In this document: piece by piece, positions 1-8,070 of the stretch | Numbering within the stretch: position 1 is the first letter of the stretch | Layout: every line of letters begins with the position of its first letter | IMG/VR virus record: IMGVR_UViG_3300030099_000838 | Span: 1 to 39,921 of that record | DNA: 39,921 nt | Strand: one strand, 5' to 3' | Source of the DNA: a virus | Notes under the pieces: generated by a model | The model's database searches: none | What the model was told of the DNA's origin: nothing | Seen by the model: only the letters and a program-made list of their open reading frames with translations | Program-made: the position numbers and the translations under genes

Positions 1-27
1 TTGATTGAATGAACCCGGGAGCGGATC

Positions 28-186
28 ATGACTAGATATATACAAGATGCTGTAATTCAGCAACAGAAAAAAGAAAAGACGACTAAAGAGGTATTAGACA
101 AGCCTCTTCCTAAACCTAAAGAATATACAGCTGTTGAATTAGAAAAGGCAGCAAGAACTTATTTAAAAATAGGAGGTAAGTATTAA
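28..186 (+). CDS. Small charged protein upstream of portal (52 aa)
   Basis: The ATG at 28 follows a GGGAG ribosome-binding site at 17-21. The frame stays open for 52 codons and its stop overlaps the portal start by one base (TAATG). The product is rich in Lys, Glu and Gln, with a Pro/Lys stretch in the middle (KPLPKPK) and no hydrophobic segment. The tight coupling suggests it is translated with the portal. I do not recognise a family. Short genes between terminase and portal are common in marine podoviruses, so a packaging or portal accessory role is only positional inference. Confidence 0.6.
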   Translation: MTRYIQDAVIQQQKKEKTTKEVLDKPLPKPKEYTAVELEKAARTYLKIGGKY

Positions 187-2342
187 TGAAACGGTATGGT
201 TATAAAGAACCAGTTACCGACGAGCAACTCATTAATCTTATCGAAATGGGAGTTCAAAACAGTACTGGTGACTTTCTTAATAGTTCTGACTTAGCTAGAG
301 AAAGATTAAAAGCAACTTATGAATACGCTGGAGTTCCGTCAGATCATCTATCACCACAAGGAGTTTCCGCTATTGTTGATACTTCTACTACTGAAGTCAT
401 AGAAGCATATACTGCTATTTTATCTGATTTGTTTTTAAATAATCATAAACTAGCTAGGTTTATGCCTTATGATGATAGTCCAGCAGCATTTAAGTCTGCA
501 AAAGACGCTAGTGATGTAGTTAACTATTGTATGTTTAAACAAAACAATGGTTGGGAGTTTATGTCACAATGGATTAAAGCTGCTTTACTATGGAAAAACT
601 CTGTATGTAGATGGGACTTTGTAGAAGATTACGATTATGTGTTTGAAGATTATGAAGAAATAACACAGGTAAAACTAGATGAAATATTAGCCGATGACAA
701 TGTAGAGGTCGTTGGAGAATTAGAGTTTGAAAACAGACCTGTTAAGTCTGAAATAACGCAAGAAGATGAACTAGAATTAGTTTATGTTGATGTTAGAGTT
801 AGAAAGAAAATAGATAAGTCTAAAGTAAAACTAGAACTAATACCACCAGAAAATTTTAGAATATCACGAGAGTCTACATGTATATCTGATGCTCAGTTTG
901 TAGGAATACAGACACAAATGTCAAGATCTGAAATACGAAAGTATTACCCAGAAGTATCTGATGATATAGATTTTGATAGTATGCATGATACTTCATGGTT
1001 AGGTTCTGCTAAATACTCACAAGATGTTGCAGCTAGAAAGCATGTAACAGGGCAAGAGTATTGGCAAGGATCTGCTGAATCATATGAAGTACCATTAGAA
1101 GCAAATATAAATGTAAACGTTACAGAATGCTGGATAAGAGTAGATAGAGATGGAGATGGTATTGCTGAGCTAAAACACATCATGACTATTGGTAATCATA
1201 TTATATATGAAAATGATGTTGATGAAATACCACTAGCTTCTATAGTTCCTTTTGATATACCGTTTGAGTTTTATGGTTTGTCAATGGCAGACTTTACAAG
1301 AAGCTCTACATTAGCAAACACAGCAATATTAAGAGGTTTTGTAGAAAATACTTACTTAACTAACTATGCTCCAAAGCTTGCTGATCCAAATGTAGTAGAT
1401 TTTTCTGCTTTACAAAATATGAAACCAAAGCAGATTATACCTACAAATGGTAATCCTCAAGGATCAGTAACAACTCTACCACCTGAAACTATATCTACAG
1501 GTACAGTTCCTTTATTAAACCATTTACAGACAATAAAAGAACAAGCTACAGGTATGAGTAAAACAGTACAAGGTCTTAACGATACTTTGTACGTATCAGG
1601 TAACTCTGAGCAAAAATTTGCCGCTGTTCAATCAGCAGCCCAGAAGCGTATATCTCATATTGCGCGGAGATTTGCTGAAACAGGATTTAAGCGGTTAATT
1701 GCTGGGGTCTATACGACTATGCATAAAAATATGAAAAGAAAACTTTCTTTTAATATGAATAATGTATACAAAACTATAGATATGAACGCACTACCAAGTA
1801 AGATGGAAGTTGAAATTCTTCTTGATATAGGAGAAAATAGTAACAGCACTCGACTAAACAAGTTGAGACAAATAGGTGCAGAAGTTCTCCCGGCTTTAAA
1901 TAAACAAGGAGCAGGTATGGCTATAAAGCCAGAAGCTCCTGCGGTATTAGCTACTAAAATAATAGAAGCTATGAATTTAGATAGTAACGATTTCTTAGAA
2001 GATTATAATAAAGACGAGTTTAGGCAAAAAGCTATGAAAGCAATACAGTTGCAATCGCAAGCCGCTAAAACAACTAGAGAGGCGGCTATGCAAAAAGCAA
2101 TGAGTGATGTTAAGTTACAAGAAGCTAATGTTGCCTATACAAACGCTCAAGCTAAAAATACTATGGACGATAATGCTAGACAACTAGCTGTTGCTATAGA
2201 TAAACATTTTCAGCAATGGGCAGAACTTAGTGTTAAAGCTCAGAAGGAAGGGGCACAAATACCACCTCATCCGAGCTATGACGAAATATTAATGATGGCA
2301 AGTAGCATTTTAGGAGGAAAAAATGGGAACAGTAACAATTAA
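186..2342 (+). CDS. Portal protein, P22-like
   Basis: A 718-residue protein, close to the P22 gp1 portal (about 725 aa) and much longer than T7 gp8 (about 535 aa). It should form the dodecameric ring at the capsid vertex through which DNA is packaged and ejected. The long acidic N-terminal half contains segments such as PPENFRISRES (about residues 220-230), typical of P22-type portals in environmental phages. The C-terminal 150 residues are helical and rich in Gln, Ala and Lys, as expected of a barrel or crown. An AGGAGG site at 171-176 supports the start. The gene opens the head module and overlaps the next gene by 20 bases. The family call rests on length, context and recognisable segments, since no search could be run. 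Confidence 0.85.
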   Translation: MKRYGYKEPVTDEQLINLIEMGVQNSTGDFLNSSDLARERLKATYEYAGVPSDHLSPQGVSAIVDTSTTEVIEAYTAILSDLFLNNHKLARFMPYDDSPAAFKSAKDASDVVNYCMFKQNNGWEFMSQWIKAALLWKNSVCRWDFVEDYDYVFEDYEEITQVKLDEILADDNVEVVGELEFENRPVKSEITQEDELELVYVDVRVRKKIDKSKVKLELIPPENFRISRESTCISDAQFVGIQTQMSRSEIRKYYPEVSDDIDFDSMHDTSWLGSAKYSQDVAARKHVTGQEYWQGSAESYEVPLEANINVNVTECWIRVDRDGDGIAELKHIMTIGNHIIYENDVDEIPLASIVPFDIPFEFYGLSMADFTRSSTLANTAILRGFVENTYLTNYAPKLADPNVVDFSALQNMKPKQIIPTNGNPQGSVTTLPPETISTGTVPLLNHLQTIKEQATGMSKTVQGLNDTLYVSGNSEQKFAAVQSAAQKRISHIARRFAETGFKRLIAGVYTTMHKNMKRKLSFNMNNVYKTIDMNALPSKMEVEILLDIGENSNSTRLNKLRQIGAEVLPALNKQGAGMAIKPEAPAVLATKIIEAMNLDSNDFLEDYNKDEFRQKAMKAIQLQSQAAKTTREAAMQKAMSDVKLQEANVAYTNAQAKNTMDDNARQLAVAIDKHFQQWAELSVKAQKEGAQIPPHPSYDEILMMASSILGGKNGNSNN

Positions 2343-2619
2343 TGCTTCAGGAGTTGGAGGCACACAATCAGGTACAGTAACGACTGCTGCTGGCTCAGGA
2401 GCTGGAAGTATAATGGTTACTAATGACTCTGATGCTAGAATTACGTTTAATGTAGCTACAGGCGGAACAGACGTACAGACAGGATTAACTTGTGCTGAAA
2501 AGTCTTTTCTTATAGTTACAGGGCTAGATAATGGAGCCCAAACATTAACTAGTTTAAAAACAGCGCATGGTACATCTGCACAAAATGGTGAGATTGTATA
2601 TAACACGCTGATTGCATAA
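2323..2619 (+). CDS. Small Gly/Thr/Ala-rich protein, possible head decoration (98 aa)
   Basis: The start lies inside the portal 3' end (20-base overlap) and follows an AGGAGG site near 2311. The product is rich in Gly, Thr, Ala, Ser and Val with alternating polar and hydrophobic residues, which suggests an all-beta fold. There is no signal peptide or charged tail. Size and position between portal and scaffold would fit a decoration or head-stabilising protein, but no family was recognised and the role is inference. A 25-codon gene abuts its stop directly. Confidence 0.6.
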   Translation: MGTVTINASGVGGTQSGTVTTAAGSGAGSIMVTNDSDARITFNVATGGTDVQTGLTCAEKSFLIVTGLDNGAQTLTSLKTAHGTSAQNGEIVYNTLIA

Positions 2620-2697
2620 ATGAATAAACAAGCTTTGATAACGCATATTATTATGGTTATCTTAGGTGTTTTATGCATTTATTATCTTGCTTTTTAA
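2620..2697 (+). CDS. Putative single-pass membrane miniprotein (25 aa)
   Basis: The ATG at 2620 follows the previous stop without a gap (TAAATG), so translation could be by re-initiation. The 25 codons encode a short polar start (MNKQALITH) and then one continuous hydrophobic segment (IIMVILGVLCIYYLAF), long enough to span a membrane. The stop is followed at once by the AGGAG site of the next gene. Known phage miniproteins of this form include holin-like, superinfection-exclusion and membrane-remodelling peptides. I cannot tell which applies, or rule out a spacer that is not translated. Confidence 0.45.
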   Translation: MNKQALITHIIMVILGVLCIYYLAF

Positions 2698-2707
2698 GGA
2701 GAAACAA

Positions 2708-3124
2708 ATGAGACATTTAGAAATAATTGATTGGTTCAATAATTATACACCCTACACTATTGGTTTTGATAGATTAGTAGAAAGGTTAGCAGAAAATACA
2801 AATACGGATACTTATCCTCCGTTTAATATTGTAAAGGAGGATGCAGAAAAATTTAAGATAGAGATGGCAGTAGCTGGCTTTGACAAGTCTGAAATAGAAG
2901 TTACAGTAGCTGATGGCATGCTATCTATTAAATCTGTAAAAGAAAATAAAGATGATAACGATAAAATTTATCGAGGTATTTCTTACAGAAAGTTTCATAA
3001 AAAGTTTACACTAGCTGAAGATGTAGTTGTAAAAGACGCATCTTTGCTTTGTGGTTTACTTACTATTAAATTAGAAAAGATACTTCCTGAAGAGAAGAAA
3101 CCTAGAACGATTAAAATAAAATAA
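2708..3124 (+). CDS. Small heat-shock protein, Hsp20/alpha-crystallin family
   Basis: A 138-residue ATP-independent holdase that should bind unfolding proteins. The segment YPPFNI through GFDKSEIEVTV and DGMLSIKS matches the opening strands of the alpha-crystallin domain of IbpA-type proteins. YRGISYRKFHKKFTLAEDV and ASLLCGLLTIKLEK cover the second half, including the A-x-x-x-G-x-L signature. The C-terminal PRTIKIK gives the usual I-x-I-like tail. I start at 2708 and not at an in-frame codon at 2666, because an AGGAG site at 2698-2702 lies just upstream and family members begin with this MRHLE-type sequence. Its place just before scaffold and capsid suggests a role in capsid protein folding, though general stress protection in the infected cell is equally possible. 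Confidence 0.85.
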   Translation: MRHLEIIDWFNNYTPYTIGFDRLVERLAENTNTDTYPPFNIVKEDAEKFKIEMAVAGFDKSEIEVTVADGMLSIKSVKENKDDNDKIYRGISYRKFHKKFTLAEDVVVKDASLLCGLLTIKLEKILPEEKKPRTIKIK

Positions 3125-3131
3125 GGACAAA

Positions 3132-3470
3132 ATGGATAAGTATAAAGCGACGGCTGAGAAGAGGCTAAGTAATACTAAATCCTATGGTAATCATAAGATA
3201 CACCCGGAAGAACTAGCTAGGCGAGCTCACGTACAAGGTAAGTTCGCAGCTAGAGAACGGGATGAGTTTTTTGATGAAGCATATGGTGATATACTAGTAG
3301 ATCTGTTTTTACAATGGTTAAAGACCGAGCCTCACGAAACTAAGTCTCGAGAGTTTTTATACGCAACTGCAATGGCACTTGGTAGTGTCAAAGAGAAGAT
3401 GATAAATATTGAGACTTATGGAAAAAATGTACCTATAATGAAGGAGAACGAGAGTGAGGGAAATAAATAA
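3132..3470 (+). CDS. Hypothetical phage protein, 112 aa
   Basis: Follows the Hsp20 gene by seven bases, with AAGGAC as a weak ribosome-binding site. The product is charged and mostly helical by composition. An N-terminal region rich in Lys, His and Arg contains HPEELARRAHVQGKFAARERDEFFDEAY, given here as the two halves HPEELARRAH and VQGKFAARERDEFFDEAY, followed by a hydrophobic helix (GDILVDLFLQWLK). It overlaps the next gene by 17 bases. I recall no named family. Its place between portal and scaffold points to head assembly, but that is context only. Confidence 0.6.
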   Translation: MDKYKATAEKRLSNTKSYGNHKIHPEELARRAHVQGKFAARERDEFFDEAYGDILVDLFLQWLKTEPHETKSREFLYATAMALGSVKEKMINIETYGKNVPIMKENESEGNK

Positions 3471-3654
3471 AACCGAACTACTATATAATATAGACACAAT
3501 GATAAATACTTTAGAGTATGACTCTATGAGATCTGCAGGTAAAACAAAAGTTAACTGTGGTTTGTTAGTAAGTCTGTATACTTTAAAAGATATATATAAA
3601 AAGGAATTAAAGAATTCTAAGGCAGCCCCGGTAAAGGAGGTAGCTAATGGATAA
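3454..3654 (+). CDS. Hypothetical phage protein with GTG start, 66 aa
   Basis: The start is GTG at 3454, supported by an AAGGAG site at 3441-3446 and by reading continuously through the overlap with the preceding gene. The 66-residue product looks helical (LLYNIDTMINTLEYDS, then LLVSLYTLKDIYKKELK), with no membrane segment or recognised motif. It overlaps the scaffold start by eight bases, so the three genes from 3132 are probably translationally coupled. Function unknown. Confidence 0.55.
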   Translation: MREINKTELLYNIDTMINTLEYDSMRSAGKTKVNCGLLVSLYTLKDIYKKELKNSKAAPVKEVANG

Positions 3655-4747
3655 TAATACAGAAGCACAAGTGGACTCTACCCAACAGGATGACTCCCAA
3701 GCCAATGTAGGTCGAACAGAAGATCAGTTGCTGGCTGACATTGTGAAAAGCTCGCCTTTTACACAATCTCTACCCGAAGAGCAAGTGCCTGAGTTAGACC
3801 CGGAAGAATCAGATTCAGAGACCCAAGAGTCTGAGGAACCCGTTAGCGAAGAAGTTGAAGAAGAGGTCCAAGAAGAAAGTGAAGAAGCGCCAGTTGAGGA
3901 TGCCGCTGAAGAAGCCGCTACCCAAGAAACTGAAACTTATTCTCAAGAAGACTTAGACTTAGATGCTAAAGTATCCGTTAAAATCGACGGTACAGATACT
4001 GAAGTATCTTTTGGTGATCTTATTAAAGGTTACTCTACTGAACAATCTCTTTCTAAGAAGGGTCGAGAGCTTGGAGATGCTAGGAAAGAACTTGAAAAAG
4101 AATACCAAGATAAATTAGCACAACTTGACGGTATGTCAAAAGCTAGTTTAACAGTATTGTATTCAAGTGAAAAAGACTTAGCGGAACAATACCATAAACT
4201 CGAGGAAAAAATTACAGAAGCACGTAAGGATAATGATTCATACAACTTAAGTGAATTAAAAGACGAGCGTGAACAAGTGCAAAAAGAGTATTGGACTGCT
4301 CGTAACAAGCGAGAGCAATTAACAGCTGCTGTGCAAAAACAAGCACAGGAGGAAACTCAGAAAGCTTGGAATGAGCAAATAAAGCATTTTAACGATACTA
4401 TTCCTACTATGATACCTGGTTACGACGAGAGTAGAGCTAAACTTATACGTGAGTTTGCTCTAGCAGAAGGAATAAAAGAGGATGTTTTAAATACTGTTAC
4501 TGATCCTAGTATAGTAAAGTTTGTAGATGACTACAGACAACTAAAACAAGGCATCAAGCAAGGTTCTGTAAAGCGTAAAGCCTTACCAGTTAAAAAGGCA
4601 CCAGTGAGGAAAGCTAAAACTGTTTCTAAACAGAAACAAGATGCTGACCAGGTACTGCGTGCAAAAGTACTAGCTGGGAAAGGTGAAGGCAACGAAGATA
4701 TGGATTTCCTAAAGTCAATAGCCCAAAAGTCTCTGAGTAACGTTTAA
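3647..4747 (+). CDS. Capsid scaffolding protein
   Basis: A 366-residue protein directly upstream of the capsid gene. Residues about 40-100 are very rich in Glu, Asp and Ser. Next comes a short folded element (KVSVKIDGTDTEVSFGDLIKGY, two halves KVSVKIDGTDTE and VSFGDLIKGY) that recurs in podovirus scaffolds. About 150 residues of Lys/Glu/Gln-rich coiled coil follow, then a basic C-terminal tail (KRKALPVKKAPVRKAK). An acidic N-terminus, coiled-coil centre and basic capsid-binding tail is the standard scaffold layout. It should guide assembly of the shell and then leave before or during packaging. GGAGG at about 3636-3640 supports the start. No protease gene is visible nearby, so exit without cleavage, as in P22, is likely but unproven. 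Confidence 0.8.
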   Translation: MDNNTEAQVDSTQQDDSQANVGRTEDQLLADIVKSSPFTQSLPEEQVPELDPEESDSETQESEEPVSEEVEEEVQEESEEAPVEDAAEEAATQETETYSQEDLDLDAKVSVKIDGTDTEVSFGDLIKGYSTEQSLSKKGRELGDARKELEKEYQDKLAQLDGMSKASLTVLYSSEKDLAEQYHKLEEKITEARKDNDSYNLSELKDEREQVQKEYWTARNKREQLTAAVQKQAQEETQKAWNEQIKHFNDTIPTMIPGYDESRAKLIREFALAEGIKEDVLNTVTDPSIVKFVDDYRQLKQGIKQGSVKRKALPVKKAPVRKAKTVSKQKQDADQVLRAKVLAGKGEGNEDMDFLKSIAQKSLSNV

Positions 4748-4776
4748 CTTAACTCAGTCTTTGGAGGTAATTACAA

Positions 4777-5919
4777 ATGACTAATGTACTTGGTGTACGT
4801 GGTGTAGGTGGACCAGCAGGTCCGGCTAGATCCACAGGCAAGGACGTTTCCCAAAGGGAAGACCTTGCTGATTTTATTACGATGATTACAAGGGACGAAA
4901 CTCCTTTTATATCATCTATCGGTAAAGCGAAAGCTTCTGCAATCTATCACGAATGGCAGACTGACGAACTAGAAACTCCTGGTGACTCAAGGATCGGTGA
5001 GGGTACCGATTACATTGAGCCTGTATCAGGTGGTGGTGCGACTGCAACTCCTGCAGTTGGTGCTAAGTTTGCAACTGATGGACCTAACCGAACACGACTA
5101 GGTAACTACACACAGATCAATGGTAAAACTATTGCTGTGTCAGGAACTAGACGAGCTGTTGATCAAGCTGGTGTAGCTGATGAGTATGCTTACCAACTTA
5201 AAAAGCGCGGAACTGAAATGAAGCGTGACGTCGAGCACGACATGATTCACTCACACAACGTTTCTGCTGCTGTTGGTAACCAAAATGCTAACGCCAGAAG
5301 TGCTGGTGGATACCAGTCCTTCATTAACTCTACTGACACTTGCGTATACGTAGGTGGGTATGGTGCTCCTGCAACAACTGCAGATGGTACTGGTAGAATT
5401 AGAAGTGCTGCTACTTCTGGAACTTCTCAGCCTTCTACAGGTTCTCTAGCATTAACAGACATCGACTCTGTTATGCAGAAAATCTATGAGCAGGGTGGAA
5501 CCGCTACTAGCATAATGGTATCACCAAAACTAAGGAGAGACTTCTCTGACTTAATGGTATCTGATACCGGTGTTAAGCGAGAAATCGGTTCCTCAGGACA
5601 GCTACGTCAATCTGTCGACGTATACATGTCTGATTTTGGTGACTTAATGGTAGTACCTAACTACATCATGGGTCTAACGAATGCCGTACAGCTAACAAAC
5701 TCTGCTGGATCACCTGGTAACCTAGGTGCTACAACTAACATGGCAGACAAGTCAGCGTTAATTTACGATCCTATGTATTTCGCTATTGCGAATCTACGAC
5801 CTCTACAAGAGGTGGACGTAGGGCAAAAGGGTGACTCAACTGTTGGAATGATGGTTGAAGAGCTTACACTTGAAGTACGTAATCCTAAGGGTTGCGGAGC
5901 TATCTACGGTCTTGCATAA
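4777..5919 (+). CDS. Major capsid protein, SU10/DUF5309-like HK97 fold
   Basis: A 380-residue shell protein. The N-terminal part has REDLADFITMITRDETPFIS followed by a YHEWQTDEL strand, the opening typical of DUF5309/SU10-type capsid proteins. The middle has the long helix region TEMKRDVEHDMIHS. Toward the end come a phage-typical VSPKLRRDF helix and SDFGDLMVVPNYIM, the usual fold-closing strand pattern. Codon choice here is less AT-biased than in flanking genes, as expected for the most highly expressed gene. A GGAGG site at 4763-4767 supports the start, and a strong terminator lies seven bases after the stop. The family name comes from recall of the sequence pattern. Confidence 0.87.
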   Translation: MTNVLGVRGVGGPAGPARSTGKDVSQREDLADFITMITRDETPFISSIGKAKASAIYHEWQTDELETPGDSRIGEGTDYIEPVSGGGATATPAVGAKFATDGPNRTRLGNYTQINGKTIAVSGTRRAVDQAGVADEYAYQLKKRGTEMKRDVEHDMIHSHNVSAAVGNQNANARSAGGYQSFINSTDTCVYVGGYGAPATTADGTGRIRSAATSGTSQPSTGSLALTDIDSVMQKIYEQGGTATSIMVSPKLRRDFSDLMVSDTGVKREIGSSGQLRQSVDVYMSDFGDLMVVPNYIMGLTNAVQLTNSAGSPGNLGATTNMADKSALIYDPMYFAIANLRPLQEVDVGQKGDSTVGMMVEELTLEVRNPKGCGAIYGLA

Positions 5920-5925
5920 GACTTT

Positions 5926-5955
5926 TGGGGAGGTTTAATCGCCTCCCCATTTTTT
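5926..5955 (+). terminator. Rho-independent terminator after capsid gene
   Basis: An eight-base stem (TGGGGAGG at 5926-5933 with CCTCCCCA at 5942-5949) has an eight-base loop and is followed at once by six T residues. It is the clearest intrinsic terminator in the window. It lies just after the capsid stop, so it would end or attenuate the portal-to-capsid transcript and lower expression of downstream genes. Confidence 0.88.
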
Positions 5956-5973
5956 AAATTAAGGGAGAGATAA

Positions 5974-6186
5974 ATGCCAGGTCATTACGGAAAAGATAAG
6001 AAAATGATGCACGGTGGTAAAGTACACTATAAGCCGGGCGGAGGAATGGTAATGGACGATATGAACAAAGTTATGCAGATGATGCATGGTGGTAGAGTTC
6101 ATGACGCTAAATACTATAAACATGGTGCTAAAGTAGCGGGTTGTGGACCAGCTAGGAATAAGCCTAACATGACTAAAAAAGCATAA
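5974..6186 (+). CDS. Small His/Met/Gly/Lys-rich protein (70 aa)
   Basis: The first gene after the terminator, with GGGAG at about 5963-5967. The product opens MPGHYGKDKKMMHGGKVHY and repeats a MMHGGKVH / MMHGGRVH motif, separated by a Gly-rich linker. It is strongly basic and rich in His and Met. I recognise the MPGHYGK style from small unassigned genes next to capsid genes in marine phages. Metal binding by the His/Met motifs is possible but speculative. The stop overlaps the next start by one base. Confidence 0.65.
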   Translation: MPGHYGKDKKMMHGGKVHYKPGGGMVMDDMNKVMQMMHGGRVHDAKYYKHGAKVAGCGPARNKPNMTKKA

Positions 6187-6479
6187 TGCCAGATCCTAAA
6201 AAGGGTACTGGTAAAAAGCCTAAAGGTTCTGGCCGCAGACTTTATACAGACGAAAACCCTAAGGATACAGTAAGTATAAAGTTTGCTACGCCAGCTGATG
6301 CTAGGGCAACGGTAGCTAAAGTAAAAAGAATTAATAAGCCTTATGCTAGAAAGATACAAATACTTACTGTTGGAGAACAACGAGCTAGAGTTATGGGTAA
6401 GTCACAAGTATCTAGTATATTTAAAAAAGGTAAACAAGCAATAAGAAAAGCACACGGGAAAGATAAAAATGGCAAATAA
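6186..6479 (+). CDS. Conserved basic marine-phage protein (97 aa)
   Basis: Lysine-rich throughout, with a Gly/Lys/Pro opening, a central block RRLYTDENPKDTVSIKF and then an ARKIQILTVGEQRARVMGK helix. I recall the LYTDENPxDTVxIKFATPxDA pattern as common among small proteins in marine podoviruses, but its function is unknown to me. The basic charge would allow DNA or capsid-interior binding. It starts by one-base overlap with the previous stop and overlaps the next gene by 11 bases. Confidence 0.7.
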   Translation: MPDPKKGTGKKPKGSGRRLYTDENPKDTVSIKFATPADARATVAKVKRINKPYARKIQILTVGEQRARVMGKSQVSSIFKKGKQAIRKAHGKDKNGK

Positions 6480-6654
6480 ATCTGTACAAGCGCCTGAAGG
6501 GTTTCATTGGATGAAAAGTGGTAAAGGTTTTAAACTAATGAAAAATCCTGCAGGTGGATATAAACCACACAAGGGAGCAAGTTTAAAAGCTTCTTTCGAA
6601 ATACAAACAGTGCATAAGGGAGGGAAAGCCAATGTACGTAATAAGAGCAGCTAA
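6469..6654 (+). CDS. Conserved basic marine-phage protein (61 aa)
   Basis: A short basic protein with the pattern APEGFHWMKSGKGFKLM followed by YKPHKGASLKASFEIQTVHK. I recall near-identical wording from many unassigned small proteins in marine phage structural regions. It has no membrane segment. It overlaps both neighbours (11 and 23 bases), so the 5974-7194 run reads as one coupled operon. A structural or capsid-associated role is inferred from position only. Confidence 0.65.
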   Translation: MANKSVQAPEGFHWMKSGKGFKLMKNPAGGYKPHKGASLKASFEIQTVHKGGKANVRNKSS

Positions 6655-6853
6655 TGGAAATATATATCCAGTAGACCGATCAGTATTTAGAATCGCTGAA
6701 GTAACTAGTGGTGGATATAAGCTAACACATTTTACGCCTAACGCAGGTTCAGTAGCAACTAACGCAGCACCTGCAGCCGCAACTGCTGGTGATGAGCTAG
6801 GTTATATAGGCAAGTCAGGAAGATTTGTTGCTATAACAGAGGCTGCTACATAA
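6632..6853 (+). CDS. Hypothetical phage protein, 73 aa
   Basis: Begins within the preceding gene after a GGGAGGG site at 6618-6624. The sequence looks like a short beta protein (YVIRAANGNIYPVDRSVFRI), with an Ala-rich loop and a final RFVAITEAAT. Composition suggests a small structural protein. No family recognised. Its stop overlaps the next start by one base. Confidence 0.6.
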   Translation: MYVIRAANGNIYPVDRSVFRIAEVTSGGYKLTHFTPNAGSVATNAAPAAATAGDELGYIGKSGRFVAITEAAT

Positions 6854-7194
6854 TGGGAAGGCAATATGAATTTAATTTTTCTAGTGCCACCGTTGATCCT
6901 AAAAAGTCTATAAAGGCTGGATATGATTTAGAAACCAACAATTGGCAAGCTACACAAGATGTAACACATTTTATTGAATCAGTAAAGCGAGATAGGGATA
7001 GAGAGGCTTACTTTGGTAAAAGCAAAATGGGTTATCGTAAAATGGCTACTATACCTGATATAGTCGCTATAAAAATAAAAGAGGATTATGGTATTGATTT
7101 ACATGATCCTGCCTTTATGCACGATAAGGACAAGCTTAAAAAGTTAAAAGTTATATTAAAAATGGAATATCCTCATCTGCTTGTAAATACATAG
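6853..7194 (+). CDS. Conserved phage protein, 113 aa
   Basis: A charged, probably helical protein. Its C-terminal half (IPDIVAIKIKEDYGIDLHD, then a Lys-rich helix ending MEYPHLLV) follows a pattern I have seen in unassigned proteins next to head-tail connector genes of marine phages. No enzyme motif or membrane segment. It lies just before the adaptor gene, so a head-completion or internal role is possible. Function unknown. Confidence 0.6.
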   Translation: MGRQYEFNFSSATVDPKKSIKAGYDLETNNWQATQDVTHFIESVKRDRDREAYFGKSKMGYRKMATIPDIVAIKIKEDYGIDLHDPAFMHDKDKLKKLKVILKMEYPHLLVNT

Positions 7195-7203
7195 GAGGGT
7201 ATT

Positions 7204-8070
7204 ATGACTTATACTGAACTCGTAGCTTTAGTACGCAATTGGTCTAACAGAGACGAAGAAGTTGTTAGTGATAACATTATTAAAGATTCTTTGAGATACG
7301 CAGCTGATAAGGCCTATAGAAATCTTAGAGTTCCTCCTTTAGAAAACGTTGCAACTTATAATAAAACAACTTTGGAAGCAGCTACAACTAATAACACTCA
7401 ACTACAATCTAGCAAAACTGAGATAAAGGTTCCATTTGATTTAATTGAAATAATACAAATAAAAGAGTTAGATTCTGCTGGTGGTGCAACTAGAGTATTT
7501 AATGAAAAGTTAGATGTTAGAACGTTTAACGATCCTACAGCAGAAAAGTACTTAGCTAATAACTACTTTACTAGAGAACGTAACTTAATATTTTTAACAC
7601 CTGGCTTTGGTGAAAATGCTTTTGGTAATACAGCAGACAGTATTGAGTTACTATATTATAGAAGATTACCTGCATTAGATGCTAAATATGCCGTAACAGT
7701 ATTAAACTTTACAGCGGGATTTTTAACTACCTCTGGTGGTACAACTCCGTTATTTTTTGTAAATGGTAATACAACTACTGCATATGCAACTCAATCAGAA
7801 GCTACAGCTGCTGATACAGGAAGCGCAGGTACAAACTCAGTTAATTATATAGGTACAGAAGTACCAAACTGGTTAAGAGACCAAAATGAACGCATACTAC
7901 TATATGGGGCATTAGTAGAAGTTTTTGCATTTGTGCAAGATGATCAACAAGCTGCTAAGTATAAACTAATGTTTGATAACGAAATTAATGAACTTAATAA
8001 CGAAGACAGGAAAAGAAATGCTTCTGGTGGTAATGTACAAATAAACTTTAACGGAAGAGGGTTGATATAA
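7204..8070 (+). CDS. Head-tail adaptor protein, SU10/P22-adaptor-like
   Basis: A 288-residue protein with an opening typical of phage adaptors: an N-terminal helix (YTELVALVRNW) and a second helix with DSLRYAADKAYRNLRVPPLE. A beta-rich middle contains KVPFDLIEIIQIKEL and RNLIFLTPGF, and the C-terminus is helical (ERILLYGALVEVFAFV and a following stretch). Such proteins form a ring under the portal and connect it to the tail nozzle. GGAGG at 7193-7197 supports the start. The SU10-like label is recall, in keeping with the capsid type, and other connector families with the same layout are possible. Confidence 0.65.
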   Translation: MTYTELVALVRNWSNRDEEVVSDNIIKDSLRYAADKAYRNLRVPPLENVATYNKTTLEAATTNNTQLQSSKTEIKVPFDLIEIIQIKELDSAGGATRVFNEKLDVRTFNDPTAEKYLANNYFTRERNLIFLTPGFGENAFGNTADSIELLYYRRLPALDAKYAVTVLNFTAGFLTTSGGTTPLFFVNGNTTTAYATQSEATAADTGSAGTNSVNYIGTEVPNWLRDQNERILLYGALVEVFAFVQDDQQAAKYKLMFDNEINELNNEDRKRNASGGNVQINFNGRGLI

